64,000 nucleotides of DNA. Origin: Bradyrhizobium sp. LHD-71. GTDB lineage: Bacteria; Pseudomonadota; Alphaproteobacteria; Rhizobiales; Xanthobacteraceae. The notes under the pieces are model-generated. The model made no database searches. It had not been told where the DNA came from and was given only the letters and a program-made list of their open reading frames with translations. Both the position numbers and the translations under genes were made by a program. The stretch lies in the NCBI RefSeq assembly GCF_031157255.1, contig NZ_JAVIFX010000013.1, positions 62,001-126,000 on the forward strand. Reading direction: 5' to 3'. This document shows, one piece after another, positions 17,043 through 25,870 of this stretch. How positions within the stretch are numbered: the stretch's first letter is position 1; the number at the start of each line of letters is the position of its first letter.

Positions 17043-18515
17043 ATGGCCGCAAGGAAATGCCACATCCTCGTCGTCGGCTGCGGTATCGGCGGACTCGCCT
17101 CGGCGGTCTCCGCGCTCGAGAGTGGGGCCGACGTCACTATTCTGGAACGTGCTCCGTTCGATGAGCGCGGTGGCCAGACGCGCTATACGGAAGCCTACTT
17201 TCGCATGAAGAGCGAGACCGAGGTCAGTGACGACTTCGAAATGCATCTGGCCGCGAACTCGTCGGGCTATATCGATCCGCTGCTCGTGAACGAGACTGCG
17301 GCTGATCCCGATACCTGGCCGCGCGTGGCGCGCGGACTCAGCCTGACGGATCCCGACTTCATCTCCACCTTAGCGACTGAAGCGGGACCGACCGTGACAT
17401 GGTTGAAGCGGTTTCGTATCCGCTTCGATTTTCTTCCGACCCAGTTTCTGACCAAGTCCCAGCCGCGCCTCTTGCCTGTCGGCGGAGGTCTTGCCCTGGT
17501 CGAAGGATTGGCTGCGGAAGCGGAGCGTCAGGGTGCCAAATTCTTGTATGAGACCACGGCTACCTCGCTCGTTCTGGACGATAGCGGGCGGGTTGCCGGC
17601 GTCGTGGCATCGACGCAGGGTGGGCCTGCGCGGATCATTTCTGCGGACGCTGTTGTTCTCGCTTGCGGCGGGTTTGAAGGCAACGCCGAAATGATGACGC
17701 GTTATGTCGGCCCACGTTCCGTCTATCTGCGTCCAATCTGCCGTGGAGGATACTTCAACAAAGGCGAAGGCGTTCGCATGGCGCTGGAAATCGGTGCCGC
17801 GCCAAACGGCGATTTCGGCAGTTACCATGCGGAGCCGATCGATCCGCGTTCCGGCGTGTCAGAACCTTCCGTGTTCATTTTCCCATATGGCATTTTGGTC
17901 AACAGGTCCGGGCATCGGTTTACCGACGAAGCGCCCGGCACGGTCGACGCCTATTACGAGCGCGTGACGCGGCAGATCTATGCGCAGGACGGCGGTATTG
18001 CCTTTGCGGTTTTGGACGCCAAGCATATGGACATTCCGAATTACCGGCTCGGTATTCGCACCGACAAGCCGCCAATTGTCGCCGACACGATCGAGGAACT
18101 CGCCGGCAGGATCGACGTGCCACCCGCAGGCCTTCGTCTGACTGTCGAGGCCTACAATTCGGCTTGCCGCCCTGGTTCCTACGACCCGCTCAAGCTGGAT
18201 GGTCGCGCGACGGAAGGTCTCGATCCGAAGAAATCGCACTGGGCCCTTCCACTCGACCGGGCGCCGTATCACGCCTATCCGATCATCTCGGCAAACGTGT
18301 TCACTTTCGGCGGTTTGAAGGTCGATCGCTATGCGCGCGTCCTCAACCTCGATGGCTATCCGATCGCCGGCCTCTATGCGGCGGGGGAAATCATCGGCAC
18401 CTATTACGGAAACTACACGGGCGCGACCTCGGTGCTGAAGGGCGCCACGTTCGGGCGCATCGGCGGACAACACGCCGTTGCAACCTCGGCGCAGGATAAA
18501 CGTCCGGCGGACTGA
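17043..18515 (+). CDS. FAD-dependent oxidoreductase, TcuA/fumarate-reductase-flavoprotein type
   Basis: A 490-residue flavoprotein. The N-terminal dinucleotide motif VVGCGIGGLASA (11-22) is followed by ERAPFDERGGQTRYTEAYFRM, a segment resembling tricarballylate dehydrogenases (TcuA). The C-terminal YAAGEIIGTYYGNYTG segment closes the FAD site. Members desaturate tricarboxylates or dicarboxylates or act as fumarate-reductase-like enzymes. It has no signal peptide and should be cytoplasmic or membrane-associated through a partner. It lies 161 bases after the racemase-like gene and 35 bases before a second flavoprotein. Tricarballylate itself is only a suggestion. Confidence 0.82.
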   Translation: MAARKCHILVVGCGIGGLASAVSALESGADVTILERAPFDERGGQTRYTEAYFRMKSETEVSDDFEMHLAANSSGYIDPLLVNETAADPDTWPRVARGLSLTDPDFISTLATEAGPTVTWLKRFRIRFDFLPTQFLTKSQPRLLPVGGGLALVEGLAAEAERQGAKFLYETTATSLVLDDSGRVAGVVASTQGGPARIISADAVVLACGGFEGNAEMMTRYVGPRSVYLRPICRGGYFNKGEGVRMALEIGAAPNGDFGSYHAEPIDPRSGVSEPSVFIFPYGILVNRSGHRFTDEAPGTVDAYYERVTRQIYAQDGGIAFAVLDAKHMDIPNYRLGIRTDKPPIVADTIEELAGRIDVPPAGLRLTVEAYNSACRPGSYDPLKLDGRATEGLDPKKSHWALPLDRAPYHAYPIISANVFTFGGLKVDRYARVLNLDGYPIAGLYAAGEIIGTYYGNYTGATSVLKGATFGRIGGQHAVATSAQDKRPAD

Positions 18516-18550
18516 CCGAGCATTGCGTGTCACGTGACGGAAACAGGTTG

Positions 18551-19915
18551 ATGAATTCGGAAGCTGATGTCGTCGTCGTCGGAGCAGGCCTTGCGGGCTT
18601 TTGCACAGCGATCGAAGCTGCGGCCCAAGGTGCGAATACGCTGCTTCTGGAGAAGATGGGCACGGTCGGTGGAAGCACTGTTCTCAGTGGCGGATCGATG
18701 GCCTTTGCCGGCACGGACGACCAGACCTCGCGCGGCATCAAGGATTCGAGCGAGCTTCTGGCGAGAGACCTCCTGACCGTCGGCGACTACGCAAACGATC
18801 CTGCACTGGTCAAGGTATATGCCGACAATCAGCTCGATGCCTATCGTTGGCTGGTGGAGCGCGGCGTCAAGTATGCCCCGGTGCAGGCGGCGGCGGGCCA
18901 GTCCGTGCCCCGCCAGCATCCGACCGATCCGGCTGAGATGATCCGCATCCTGCATCGCGAGGCCGCCGCCGAGCCGCGCATTCGTATCGAGACCGGGCGG
19001 CCCGTGGCCAGGCTGCTGCGCGATCCGGTCTCGATGCGCATCATCGGCGTCCAGCTCAAGGACGGGACGAAGGTATCGGCGCAACGTGGCGTGGTCCTGA
19101 CTGCCGGCGGCTTCTCTCGCAATCCCGAGATGGTCGAACAGTTTGCACCGCTGCAGTCGGCAGCGAAATCGGTTGGCGGACCGGGCAATGTCGGCGACGG
19201 GATCAAGATGGCCTGGCACATGGGCGCCGGCCTGCGCGACATGGCCTATATCAAAGGAACCTTCGGCAACCGTCCCGACGCCAGGCCGGAAGAGCACACG
19301 GCCATGATGGCGATCTACAAGGGAGCGATTGCGGTCAACAAGCTGGGCCGCCGCTTCGTTGACGAGTCCATCTCCTACAAGCTCATCGGCGACGCCGTGC
19401 TGCAGCAGCCCGATCACGTCGGCTATCAGATCCTGGACGAGCCGATCTTCGCGCTCGGAGTGGACGGCGTGAAGATGTACGATTTTCGCGCGCGGCTGCG
19501 TGAAGGATCACTGCTGAAGGCGGGCTCGATCGAGGAGCTTGCCGTCAAGATCGGCGTGCCGGCAACGGCTTTGGCGGAGACGGTCGCAACCTACAATGCC
19601 GGGGTCTTGGCGGGGAGGGATGAGCAGTTCGCCAGATCCGGGCTGGTGCAAGGATACGGCGAGCTTCGCACGATCGAAACCGCGCCGTTCTACGCCTATC
19701 CCTCGACCAGCGCGCTGATCGCGACCTATTGTGGGGTCACCGTCGATCCTCGCATGCAGGTGCTCGACGTATTTGGCGAGCCGATACCCGGCCTGTTCGC
19801 GGCCGGCGAAATGACCGGCGGTTTCCACGGCAAGGCATTCATGACAGGAACGTCGCTTGGCAAGTGTGTGATCTGCGGCCGCATCGCGGGTCGCAACGTA
19901 GCCCTGCGGAATTGA
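18551..19915 (+). CDS. FAD-dependent oxidoreductase (FAD_binding_2, fumarate reductase/KSTD-like)
   Basis: A 454-residue flavoprotein from ATG 18551; GTG 18527 is an alternative in-frame start. The FAD motif VVGAGLAGFCTA is at the N-terminus, followed by GGSTVLSGG. The central GDGIKMAWHMGA is a hallmark of flavocytochrome-c/fumarate-reductase and ketosteroid-dehydrogenase flavoproteins, and the C-terminal LFAAGEMTGGFHG binds FAD. It lacks the haem or FMN domain of respiratory fumarate reductases. It follows the TcuA-like gene, so the pair may act on consecutive intermediates or form a complex. Convergent with tctA. Confidence 0.85.
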   Translation: MNSEADVVVVGAGLAGFCTAIEAAAQGANTLLLEKMGTVGGSTVLSGGSMAFAGTDDQTSRGIKDSSELLARDLLTVGDYANDPALVKVYADNQLDAYRWLVERGVKYAPVQAAAGQSVPRQHPTDPAEMIRILHREAAAEPRIRIETGRPVARLLRDPVSMRIIGVQLKDGTKVSAQRGVVLTAGGFSRNPEMVEQFAPLQSAAKSVGGPGNVGDGIKMAWHMGAGLRDMAYIKGTFGNRPDARPEEHTAMMAIYKGAIAVNKLGRRFVDESISYKLIGDAVLQQPDHVGYQILDEPIFALGVDGVKMYDFRARLREGSLLKAGSIEELAVKIGVPATALAETVATYNAGVLAGRDEQFARSGLVQGYGELRTIETAPFYAYPSTSALIATYCGVTVDPRMQVLDVFGEPIPGLFAAGEMTGGFHGKAFMTGTSLGKCVICGRIAGRNVALRN

Positions 19916-19948
19916 CCGAAAAACCGCGGATCGGCCAAGCGCGGATCT

Positions 19949-21457
19949 TTACGGTTCGCTCCGGCCGCCGATCGCGACCGCCCGCTCGCCGCCTTTGAGG
20001 ATCTGTACCAGGATCGAGACGAACAGCAGGGCCGTCAGGACGAGGAAGAATGCACTGATCGGCCTCGTCACGAAGATGGAGTAGCTGCCCTCGGAGAACA
20101 GCAGCGCGCGGCGGAGGTTTTCCTCGATCATCGGACCGAGCACGAAGCCAAGAATGAAAGGTGCGGGCGGATAATCGAGCTTGACGAAAATATAGCCGAC
20201 CAGACCGAAGAGCGCCGCGAGCGCGACATCCAGCGGATTCATGTTGATGGTGAGAATGCCTACGCACGAGAACACGAGGATCCCCGGATACAGCCAGCGA
20301 TAGGGGACCTTGAGCATCCTGATCCACACGCCGATCAGCGGCAGGTTGAGCAGAACCAACAGGACGTTCCCAATCAGCATGCTGACGACGAGACCCCAGA
20401 ACAATTTCGGATGCGAGGTCACGACGTCCGGTCCGGGCGTGATGCCCTGGATCATCAATGCGCCGAGGATGAGGGCCATCGTCGGGCTGCCGGGAATGCC
20501 GAGCGACAGCGTCGGAATGAACGACGCTTGCGCCGCACCATTGTTGGCGGCTTCGGGGCCGGCGACGCCTTCGATCGCGCCGTTGCCGAAGCGCGAGGGA
20601 TCGCGGGCGATCTTCTTCTCGACGACGTAGGCGACGAAAGAGGCGACGCTTACGCCCGCGCCCGGAATGATGCCGAGCAGCGACCCAACCCCGGCGCCCC
20701 TTAGCATGGACTTCCAGGACTCTTTCAGGTCCTCGAGGCGGATCATCAAGCCTTCGACGCGGGTGGTAAGCAGCTTGCGCTCCTCCGGGTCGACGAGGTT
20801 CGAAATGATCTCGCTGAACGCGAACATGCCCATGGCGACGATGACGAAATCGATGCCGTCGCCGAGGCCCGGGACGCCGAACGTGAAGCGCGAGAGGCCG
20901 GAATAAACGTCGGTGCCGACCATGCCGAACAGCACACCGGTCAGCGCCATGACCAGTCCCTTGAGCAAGGCGCTCGGCACGAGCGATGCCGTGCAACACA
21001 GCGAAAGGAACATCAACGAACAGTACTCCGGGGCGGAGAGGTCGAGCGCCACCGAAGTCAGCAGAGGCGCAAAGAACGCGAGCAGCAGCGTTCCTATGCA
21101 GCCGGCAACGAGCGAGCCGATGGCCGCGACGGCGAGCGCGGCGCCCGCGCGCCCCTGACGAGCCATCTGGTAGCCGTCGATACAGGTAACCACCGAGGAG
21201 GATTCACCCGGCAGGTTCACAAGGATAGCCGTCGTCGAGCCGCCGTATTGGGCGCCGTAGTAGATTCCGGAGAGCATGATGAGCGCGCCTTCCGGCGGCA
21301 ATCCGAAGGTGAGCGGTAGCAGGACCGAGATCGTGACGATCGGTCCGACGCCTGGCAGGACGCCGATGGCCGTGCCGAGTGTCACCCCGATGAGGCAATA
21401 GAGCAGATTGCTGATGGTGAAGGCGGTCTCGAAGCCGAGCGCGAGGTTATCCAGCAT
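19949..21457 (-). CDS. tctA: Tripartite tricarboxylate transporter large permease TctA
   Basis: A 502-residue membrane protein with about 11-12 hydrophobic helices. It shows the TctA signatures IGVLPGVGPIVTISVLLP (residues about 31-48), the duplicated IIPGAGVSVASFVAY block (about 263-277), and GGSTTAILVNLPGE. It is the transport subunit that accepts substrate from TctC/Bug proteins. It is the last gene in the operon that runs from 25870, 6 bases downstream of tctB, and it is the only TctA in the window. Other Bug proteins here may share it. Confidence 0.95.
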   Translation of the reverse strand: MLDNLALGFETAFTISNLLYCLIGVTLGTAIGVLPGVGPIVTISVLLPLTFGLPPEGALIMLSGIYYGAQYGGSTTAILVNLPGESSSVVTCIDGYQMARQGRAGAALAVAAIGSLVAGCIGTLLLAFFAPLLTSVALDLSAPEYCSLMFLSLCCTASLVPSALLKGLVMALTGVLFGMVGTDVYSGLSRFTFGVPGLGDGIDFVIVAMGMFAFSEIISNLVDPEERKLLTTRVEGLMIRLEDLKESWKSMLRGAGVGSLLGIIPGAGVSVASFVAYVVEKKIARDPSRFGNGAIEGVAGPEAANNGAAQASFIPTLSLGIPGSPTMALILGALMIQGITPGPDVVTSHPKLFWGLVVSMLIGNVLLVLLNLPLIGVWIRMLKVPYRWLYPGILVFSCVGILTINMNPLDVALAALFGLVGYIFVKLDYPPAPFILGFVLGPMIEENLRRALLFSEGSYSIFVTRPISAFFLVLTALLFVSILVQILKGGERAVAIGGRSEP

Positions 21458-21463
21458 TGGGGT

Positions 21464-21907
21464 TCACCACGGCGTCAGGCGGAACGGCACTTTGAGGCCG
21501 AGTACGAAGATGCACATGACAATGGCGATCAGTACCGCTGTCAGGATCACGAATTCGACCAAACCGCGATCCCTCGCTGCGAAACGGCTGACCGCCACGA
21601 GCGCCACGATAGCGATGATGAGGCCAAGTCTGTTGGCCAGCAGCGCGAAGGCTGTGACGCTGCCAAGGATCAGGAGCATGGGTCGGAAGCCCCATTGGGC
21701 CACAGTGATGGAATCGCCGCTCTGAGCGAGAGCCTTGACGACGATCACCGCGCCGATGATGGCGATCGCCGTACCGACCAGATGAGGAAAGTATCCGGGG
21801 CCCATCTCGCTGGCGGTTCCGCTGGGATACGCGCGCGAGACAATGAGCGCACCGGCGCCCAGGAACAAGAAGAAGGCGCCAGCCAGCAGGTCCTTCGTCA
21901 ATCTCAT
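21464..21907 (-). CDS. tctB: Tripartite tricarboxylate transporter small subunit TctB
   Basis: A 147-residue protein with four predicted membrane helices and the TctB-typical start (RLTKDLLAGAFFLFLGAGALI) and GPGYFP element at about residues 37-42. It lies between the oxaloacetate-decarboxylase-like gene and tctA in the same direction. Together with tctA and the TctC-type protein at 23751 it makes a complete tripartite system within one operon. Confidence 0.9.
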   Translation of the reverse strand: MRLTKDLLAGAFFLFLGAGALIVSRAYPSGTASEMGPGYFPHLVGTAIAIIGAVIVVKALAQSGDSITVAQWGFRPMLLILGSVTAFALLANRLGLIIAIVALVAVSRFAARDRGLVEFVILTAVLIAIVMCIFVLGLKVPFRLTPW

Positions 21908-21970
21908 GAGTCTCTCGCTGCTTCTTCTCGTTCGGTGCTGATGGTCATTGGCGGTCTATGCTTCTCAGTC

Positions 21971-22828
21971 TCACGCGAGAAAGTCCTTGATGGATCGCTC
22001 GTAGTGGTCCGCGCGTGTGAGGTGGGCCAGGAGCTCGGCCGATACCTGGGTCGGGACCGGTATCGATGTGGGGCCGGTGCTTCTCTGCGCCAACAAGGTG
22101 TCGTGGACGGCCTGGACTGCCGCCATGATCGGCTTGTGTCCCTGCAGGCAAACACGCACCTTCCGGCTGGCCAGATAGTCGTAATCCTTCATCTCCGCGG
22201 GCACGCTGCCGAGCATGAGCGGAAGTTCGACGGCGGAGGCGAGGGCATCCAGCTCCTCGCGCGTCTTGAGCCGTGCGAGGAAGATTGCATCGACGCCTGT
22301 CCTCGCATAGGCCTTTACACGCGACAGCGCGTTGTCGAGGCCCGCGGCGGCCACGTTGGTCCGGCCGACGAGCACAAGCCGCCGGTCCTCGCGTCCATCG
22401 ACCGCGGCGCGCAACTTTCCAACCGCCTCGTCAATCGAGATCAGGCCGGACTTCGTGGCGCCGAATGCGCGCGGCAAAGAGGTGTCTTCAATCGTGAGTG
22501 CGGAGACTCCTGCAGTCTCCAGCTCCGAGACGGTCGCCCTCACGTTGAGCGCGTTGCCATAGCCATGGTCCGCGTCGACGATCAGCGGCAGTGTCGAGGC
22601 TCGACAGATGCGATAGGCCTGATGCGCGAATTCGGTTGCCGAGAGCAGAACGATGTCCGGCGCGCCAAGCACCGTCAGCGAAGCGACCGACCCCGCGAAC
22701 ATCCCCGCCTCGAAACCGATCTCCTCGGCGATGCGCGCCGACAGGGGATCGAACACGGAAGCCGGACCGATGCAGTGACTGCCGGCGAGCACCGCCCGGA
22801 AGCGTTCTCTGCGCTCACGCCAGTCCAT
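21971..22828 (-). CDS. Isocitrate lyase/PEP mutase superfamily, oxaloacetate-decarboxylase-like
   Basis: A 285-residue TIM barrel that resembles, from memory, the Pseudomonas oxaloacetate decarboxylase PA4872: SVFDPLSARIA, GGSVASLxVLGAPD-like segment, DADHGYGNALNV metal site, and TIEDTSLPRAFG instead of the KKCGH catalytic loop of lyases. It probably decarboxylates oxaloacetate or a substituted oxaloacetate to pyruvate. It overlaps the amidohydrolase gene by 14 bases and precedes tctB, placing it inside the tricarboxylate transport operon. Confidence 0.85.
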   Translation of the reverse strand: MDWRERRERFRAVLAGSHCIGPASVFDPLSARIAEEIGFEAGMFAGSVASLTVLGAPDIVLLSATEFAHQAYRICRASTLPLIVDADHGYGNALNVRATVSELETAGVSALTIEDTSLPRAFGATKSGLISIDEAVGKLRAAVDGREDRRLVLVGRTNVAAAGLDNALSRVKAYARTGVDAIFLARLKTREELDALASAVELPLMLGSVPAEMKDYDYLASRKVRVCLQGHKPIMAAVQAVHDTLLAQRSTGPTSIPVPTQVSAELLAHLTRADHYERSIKDFLA

Positions 22829-23699
22829 GACCCGATCCTTCCTTGGCGCGTCGCGGCGAAGCTGACGGGCTCGACCAGTTCAACCATTCGCATAGGGCGC
22901 GGCCCATGATCCAAGTCTTGTCGTCCTCGCTGAGCCAGGTGAGCTCTTCCGTGAAGAGCGTGACGATCTGGCGGTAGGAGTGCGAACCCCGAGACATGTC
23001 GGATCCCCAGAACATGCGCCGTGGTCCGAATGCGTCATGAACCTGCCGAATGTAATCGTGGAGGATGGGAAACGGATAAGGTTCGCTGGAATAGTCGGGC
23101 AAGGCGCTCGCCTTGACGGCAACGTTTGGCCGCCTTGCCAGTGCCACAAGCTCGCGAAGATGCGCGAAGGCCGCATGATCCCTCGCCGATCGCGCGATGC
23201 CCAGGTGATCGATGATCAGCCGCAAAGCAGGATGGCGCGTCGCGATGGCATCGACCAGCGACAGCGAATGCGGTGCATGGATCATCAGCGCCACGCCTGC
23301 CGCCTCGGCGGCGGGCCAGAGCCATTCAGCCGTCCCCTCTGTCAGCAATTTCTGCTGGGCTTCGGTGTGGAACGTGAAGCGAAAGCCCAGCATGCCGGGA
23401 GTGCGGGCGAGCGGTAGCAGGGTGTCCCGGCTTTCCGGCGCCTTGAGCGACAGGCGTCCCATGGCGGCGAAGCGGTCGGGATAACGTTGTGCGGCCGCCA
23501 GCACGACGTCGTTGCGGTCTCCCTCCCAGGAAGGCGGGACGAGCACGGCGCGAGAGACGCCCGCGGCGTCCATCTCGTGCAGAAGCCCCTCGGCCGTCAA
23601 CGGCACCGGACGATGAGCGCGCGCGGCCTGGCCCGGCGGCCACGGGCGGTCCGGACTGTCAGCTGCCCAAATGTGCACCTGGGAATCGACGATCATCAT
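22815..23699 (-). CDS. Amidohydrolase-family metal hydrolase (2-pyrone-dicarboxylate-lactonase-like)
   Basis: A 294-residue TIM-barrel hydrolase of the COG3618/amidohydrolase_2 type. The N-terminal motif DSQVHIW has Gln where the first metal His often lies, as in several lactonase-like members. Later motifs are MIHAPHS, the DHLGIA element and WGSDMSRG, where the Asp is catalytic. The C-terminal ILHDYIRQ-type helices match lactonases such as LigI. It possibly hydrolyses a lactone or cyclic intermediate of the acid imported by the TctABC system in the same operon. The last roughly 20 residues are Ser/Arg/Lys-rich and probably disordered. Confidence 0.83.
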   Translation of the reverse strand: MMIVDSQVHIWAADSPDRPWPPGQAARAHRPVPLTAEGLLHEMDAAGVSRAVLVPPSWEGDRNDVVLAAAQRYPDRFAAMGRLSLKAPESRDTLLPLARTPGMLGFRFTFHTEAQQKLLTEGTAEWLWPAAEAAGVALMIHAPHSLSLVDAIATRHPALRLIIDHLGIARSARDHAAFAHLRELVALARRPNVAVKASALPDYSSEPYPFPILHDYIRQVHDAFGPRRMFWGSDMSRGSHSYRQIVTLFTEELTWLSEDDKTWIMGRALCEWLNWSSPSASPRRAKEGSGHGLA

Positions 23700-23750
23700 G
23701 GCCGCCTCTTTTCGTTGTCGCCCGCGGCGAATGGAGGAGCTTGCTTCTGC

Positions 23751-24809
23751 TCAATCGAGCTTGACGCCGGTTCGCTCGATCAAGGGACCCCAGAATGCAT
23801 CCTGCTGCTTCAATTCCGCGGTGAGGGCCGCAGGATCGGATGTCACCGGTTCGATGCCGACATCGGCAAACCTTTTCTGCGCGTCGGGTCGCGCCATCGC
23901 CTTCTTCACAGCTTCGTTCAAACGCTTGACGATGGGCTCGGGCGTCCCCAAGGGCGCAAACATGGCGTACCAGTTGAATGTGATGTAGCCGGGCAGCCCC
24001 GCTTCCGATGACGTGGGCACGTCCGGGAGGAGCGCGAGGCGGTGATCGGCGTTCACCGACAGCGCCCGCAGCTTGCCGGAGCGAATGTGCGGCAGAAGAG
24101 CGGGTGCGCTACCGATCATGAAATGCGTCTGGCCGGACAGTGTGTCTTTCATGGCCTGCGCCTCGCCCTTGTAGGCGATATGCACGGCTTCGGTCTGCGA
24201 CATGAAGCCGAAGAGCTCGCCGCCAAGATGCATGATGGCCCCGAGACCGGACGAACCGTACCGGTACTTGCGGGGATTTGACTTCAGGAGAGCGACGAAC
24301 TCCTGCAGGTTCTTCGCCGGGACGTTGGAATTGACCACAAGAAGCTGCGTCGCAGTGCCGATCTGCGAAATGGGCGCAAAGCGGTTGCCCACGTCCATGT
24401 CGATGTTCTTGTAGAGAAACTTGTTCAGCACGGCGGACGAAATCGTGTGCATGACGAGCGAGTAGCCGTCGGCCGGCGCCTCGGCGGCAATCCCTGTGCC
24501 GATCGTTCCGCCGGCCCCGCCACGATTGTCGATGAACACCTGCTTGCCAAGTTCTTCGGTCAAATACTCGGCAGTGATGCGGGCCACGACGTCGGCCGCG
24601 CCGCCCGCGGGGTACGGCACGATAACGCGTACCGGACGATCGGGGTAAGCGTCGGCGGCGGTCACATGCGCCGCGTACGGCATCGCCAGGATCATTCCGA
24701 GAAGCGCTGCCCTCGACCACCGAGAGAGGCCGAGGCGCAATCTGCTCGCAACAGCTCGTTGCTCCTCGCGCCTTTTCAAGCCGCCGTCGCTCAGGCTGTA
24801 TGCAGCCAT
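23751..24809 (-). CDS. tctC: TctC/Bug-family binding protein, partner of TctAB
   Basis: A 352-residue binding protein; ATG 24809 has a GGGAGGAATAGAC ribosome site, giving an unusually long, Arg-rich leader (about 35 residues) before the hydrophobic core and cleavage near VTAADA. Bug signatures are present: YPDRPVRVIVPYPAGG, GGAADVVAR, DNRGGAGG, a VHIAYKG segment. It is the only Bug gene in the window that shares an operon with tctB and tctA, so it is the natural TctC partner. The start is 3 bases after the reductase stop. Confidence 0.9.
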   Translation of the reverse strand: MAAYSLSDGGLKRREEQRAVASRLRLGLSRWSRAALLGMILAMPYAAHVTAADAYPDRPVRVIVPYPAGGAADVVARITAEYLTEELGKQVFIDNRGGAGGTIGTGIAAEAPADGYSLVMHTISSAVLNKFLYKNIDMDVGNRFAPISQIGTATQLLVVNSNVPAKNLQEFVALLKSNPRKYRYGSSGLGAIMHLGGELFGFMSQTEAVHIAYKGEAQAMKDTLSGQTHFMIGSAPALLPHIRSGKLRALSVNADHRLALLPDVPTSSEAGLPGYITFNWYAMFAPLGTPEPIVKRLNEAVKKAMARPDAQKRFADVGIEPVTSDPAALTAELKQQDAFWGPLIERTGVKLD

Positions 24810-24811
24810 GT

Positions 24812-25870
24812 CTATTCCTCCCGCAGATTGCTGATCGCGATCGGCAATTCCTGGCGTTCGACGCGCTTTACGATCGAAGCGATTCTGGCGTTGTGAGGGG
24901 CCGCGATGCCGATTTGCGCGCCTTTTTCGACGATGTAACCGTTGATGAAATCGATCTCGGTCCGGCGCCCCTTGAGCATGTCCTGCCCCATGGAGGGCCG
25001 TTGCTGCTTGCCGCGTCCGCCGCCGCTCGACTCACCGACAAGAGTGGCGTCCACCTCGGCCAACGCATCGGCGTCGCCATCGGCGGCACGCACCAGTTTC
25101 TTGGGTTCGAGCTTTCCGATCTTCTCCAGCTCGTATCCAAGGGCCATGCCGATGCGCACCGCTTCCCCGCCGATGTTGATCGTCAGGCGGCGGATGTCAT
25201 CGTGCTGATCAATCTCGCGCCCCGACAGACCGGTCGCCGCCGATATGCCGTTCCGCATGGCGTTGTGGCAGAGCTTGGACCACCGCTCCCCCCACAGGTT
25301 CGTCGTCACCTTGGCTCCGTCGACGACGCTCAGCATCTCGGTGATGCGCTTGGCACGGTCCGTGACGCGGCCGTGCACTTCGCCGACCCGAAATACAATA
25401 TGCTCCGCCGCACCCTTGGGCGCCTGGCGGCGGATGCGTCCGGGCTCGAACAGCTCGACCGAGATGCGTGCGGCGATGCACCCCAGCGTCCGGCCCCAGC
25501 CGACGATCTCGGCAATGCGTTCCTCATTCAGGCAGTTCTGCAGCGAGACGACGAAACCGCCGGGCGCCAGATACGGCTTGATGAGCTGCGACATCCACTC
25601 CGTGTCGTAGGACTTGACGCACAGGAAGGCGATATCGACAGGCTTCTGTCGCGCCAGGCTGGCTACCTCGTGCAGATGCAGCGTATTCGGCCGCGCAAGC
25701 CGCCGTTCCTCCTCCGTCATGCCTGAAAGCTCGAGGCCGCGGCTGCGGATAGCCTCGATGTTATCGTGCCAACTGTCGACAAGGGTGACGTCATGACCAT
25801 GTGCCGACAGATGGCCGCCCACATAGCCGCCGACCGCTCCCGCCCCCAACATGACAATGCGATCGCTCAT
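24812..25870 (-). CDS. Ketopantoate-reductase-family dehydrogenase
   Basis: A 352-residue NAD(P)-dependent 2-oxoacid reductase of the ApbA/PanE fold. It starts at ATG 25870 behind CAGGGAG; upstream in-frame sequence to 25978 is unconserved. The Rossmann motif GAGAVGGYVG lies at 7-16. FLCVKSYDTEWM matches the KPR substrate-domain junction, and the C-terminal domain has the conserved Lys in LWGERWSKLCHNAMRNG. As first gene of a catabolic transport operon it is more likely a degradative 2-hydroxyacid/2-oxoacid dehydrogenase than the pantothenate enzyme PanE. A second family member ends the liv-type operon at 36629. Confidence 0.85.
   Translation of the reverse strand: MSDRIVMLGAGAVGGYVGGHLSAHGHDVTLVDSWHDNIEAIRSRGLELSGMTEEERRLARPNTLHLHEVASLARQKPVDIAFLCVKSYDTEWMSQLIKPYLAPGGFVVSLQNCLNEERIAEIVGWGRTLGCIAARISVELFEPGRIRRQAPKGAAEHIVFRVGEVHGRVTDRAKRITEMLSVVDGAKVTTNLWGERWSKLCHNAMRNGISAATGLSGREIDQHDDIRRLTINIGGEAVRIGMALGYELEKIGKLEPKKLVRAADGDADALAEVDATLVGESSGGGRGKQQRPSMGQDMLKGRRTEIDFINGYIVEKGAQIGIAAPHNARIASIVKRVERQELPIAISNLREE

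Noticed and set aside
19924-19944. Short CCGCG/CGCGG inverted repeat between the flavoprotein and tctA
   Set aside because: Only a 5-base stem; too weak to call a terminator.
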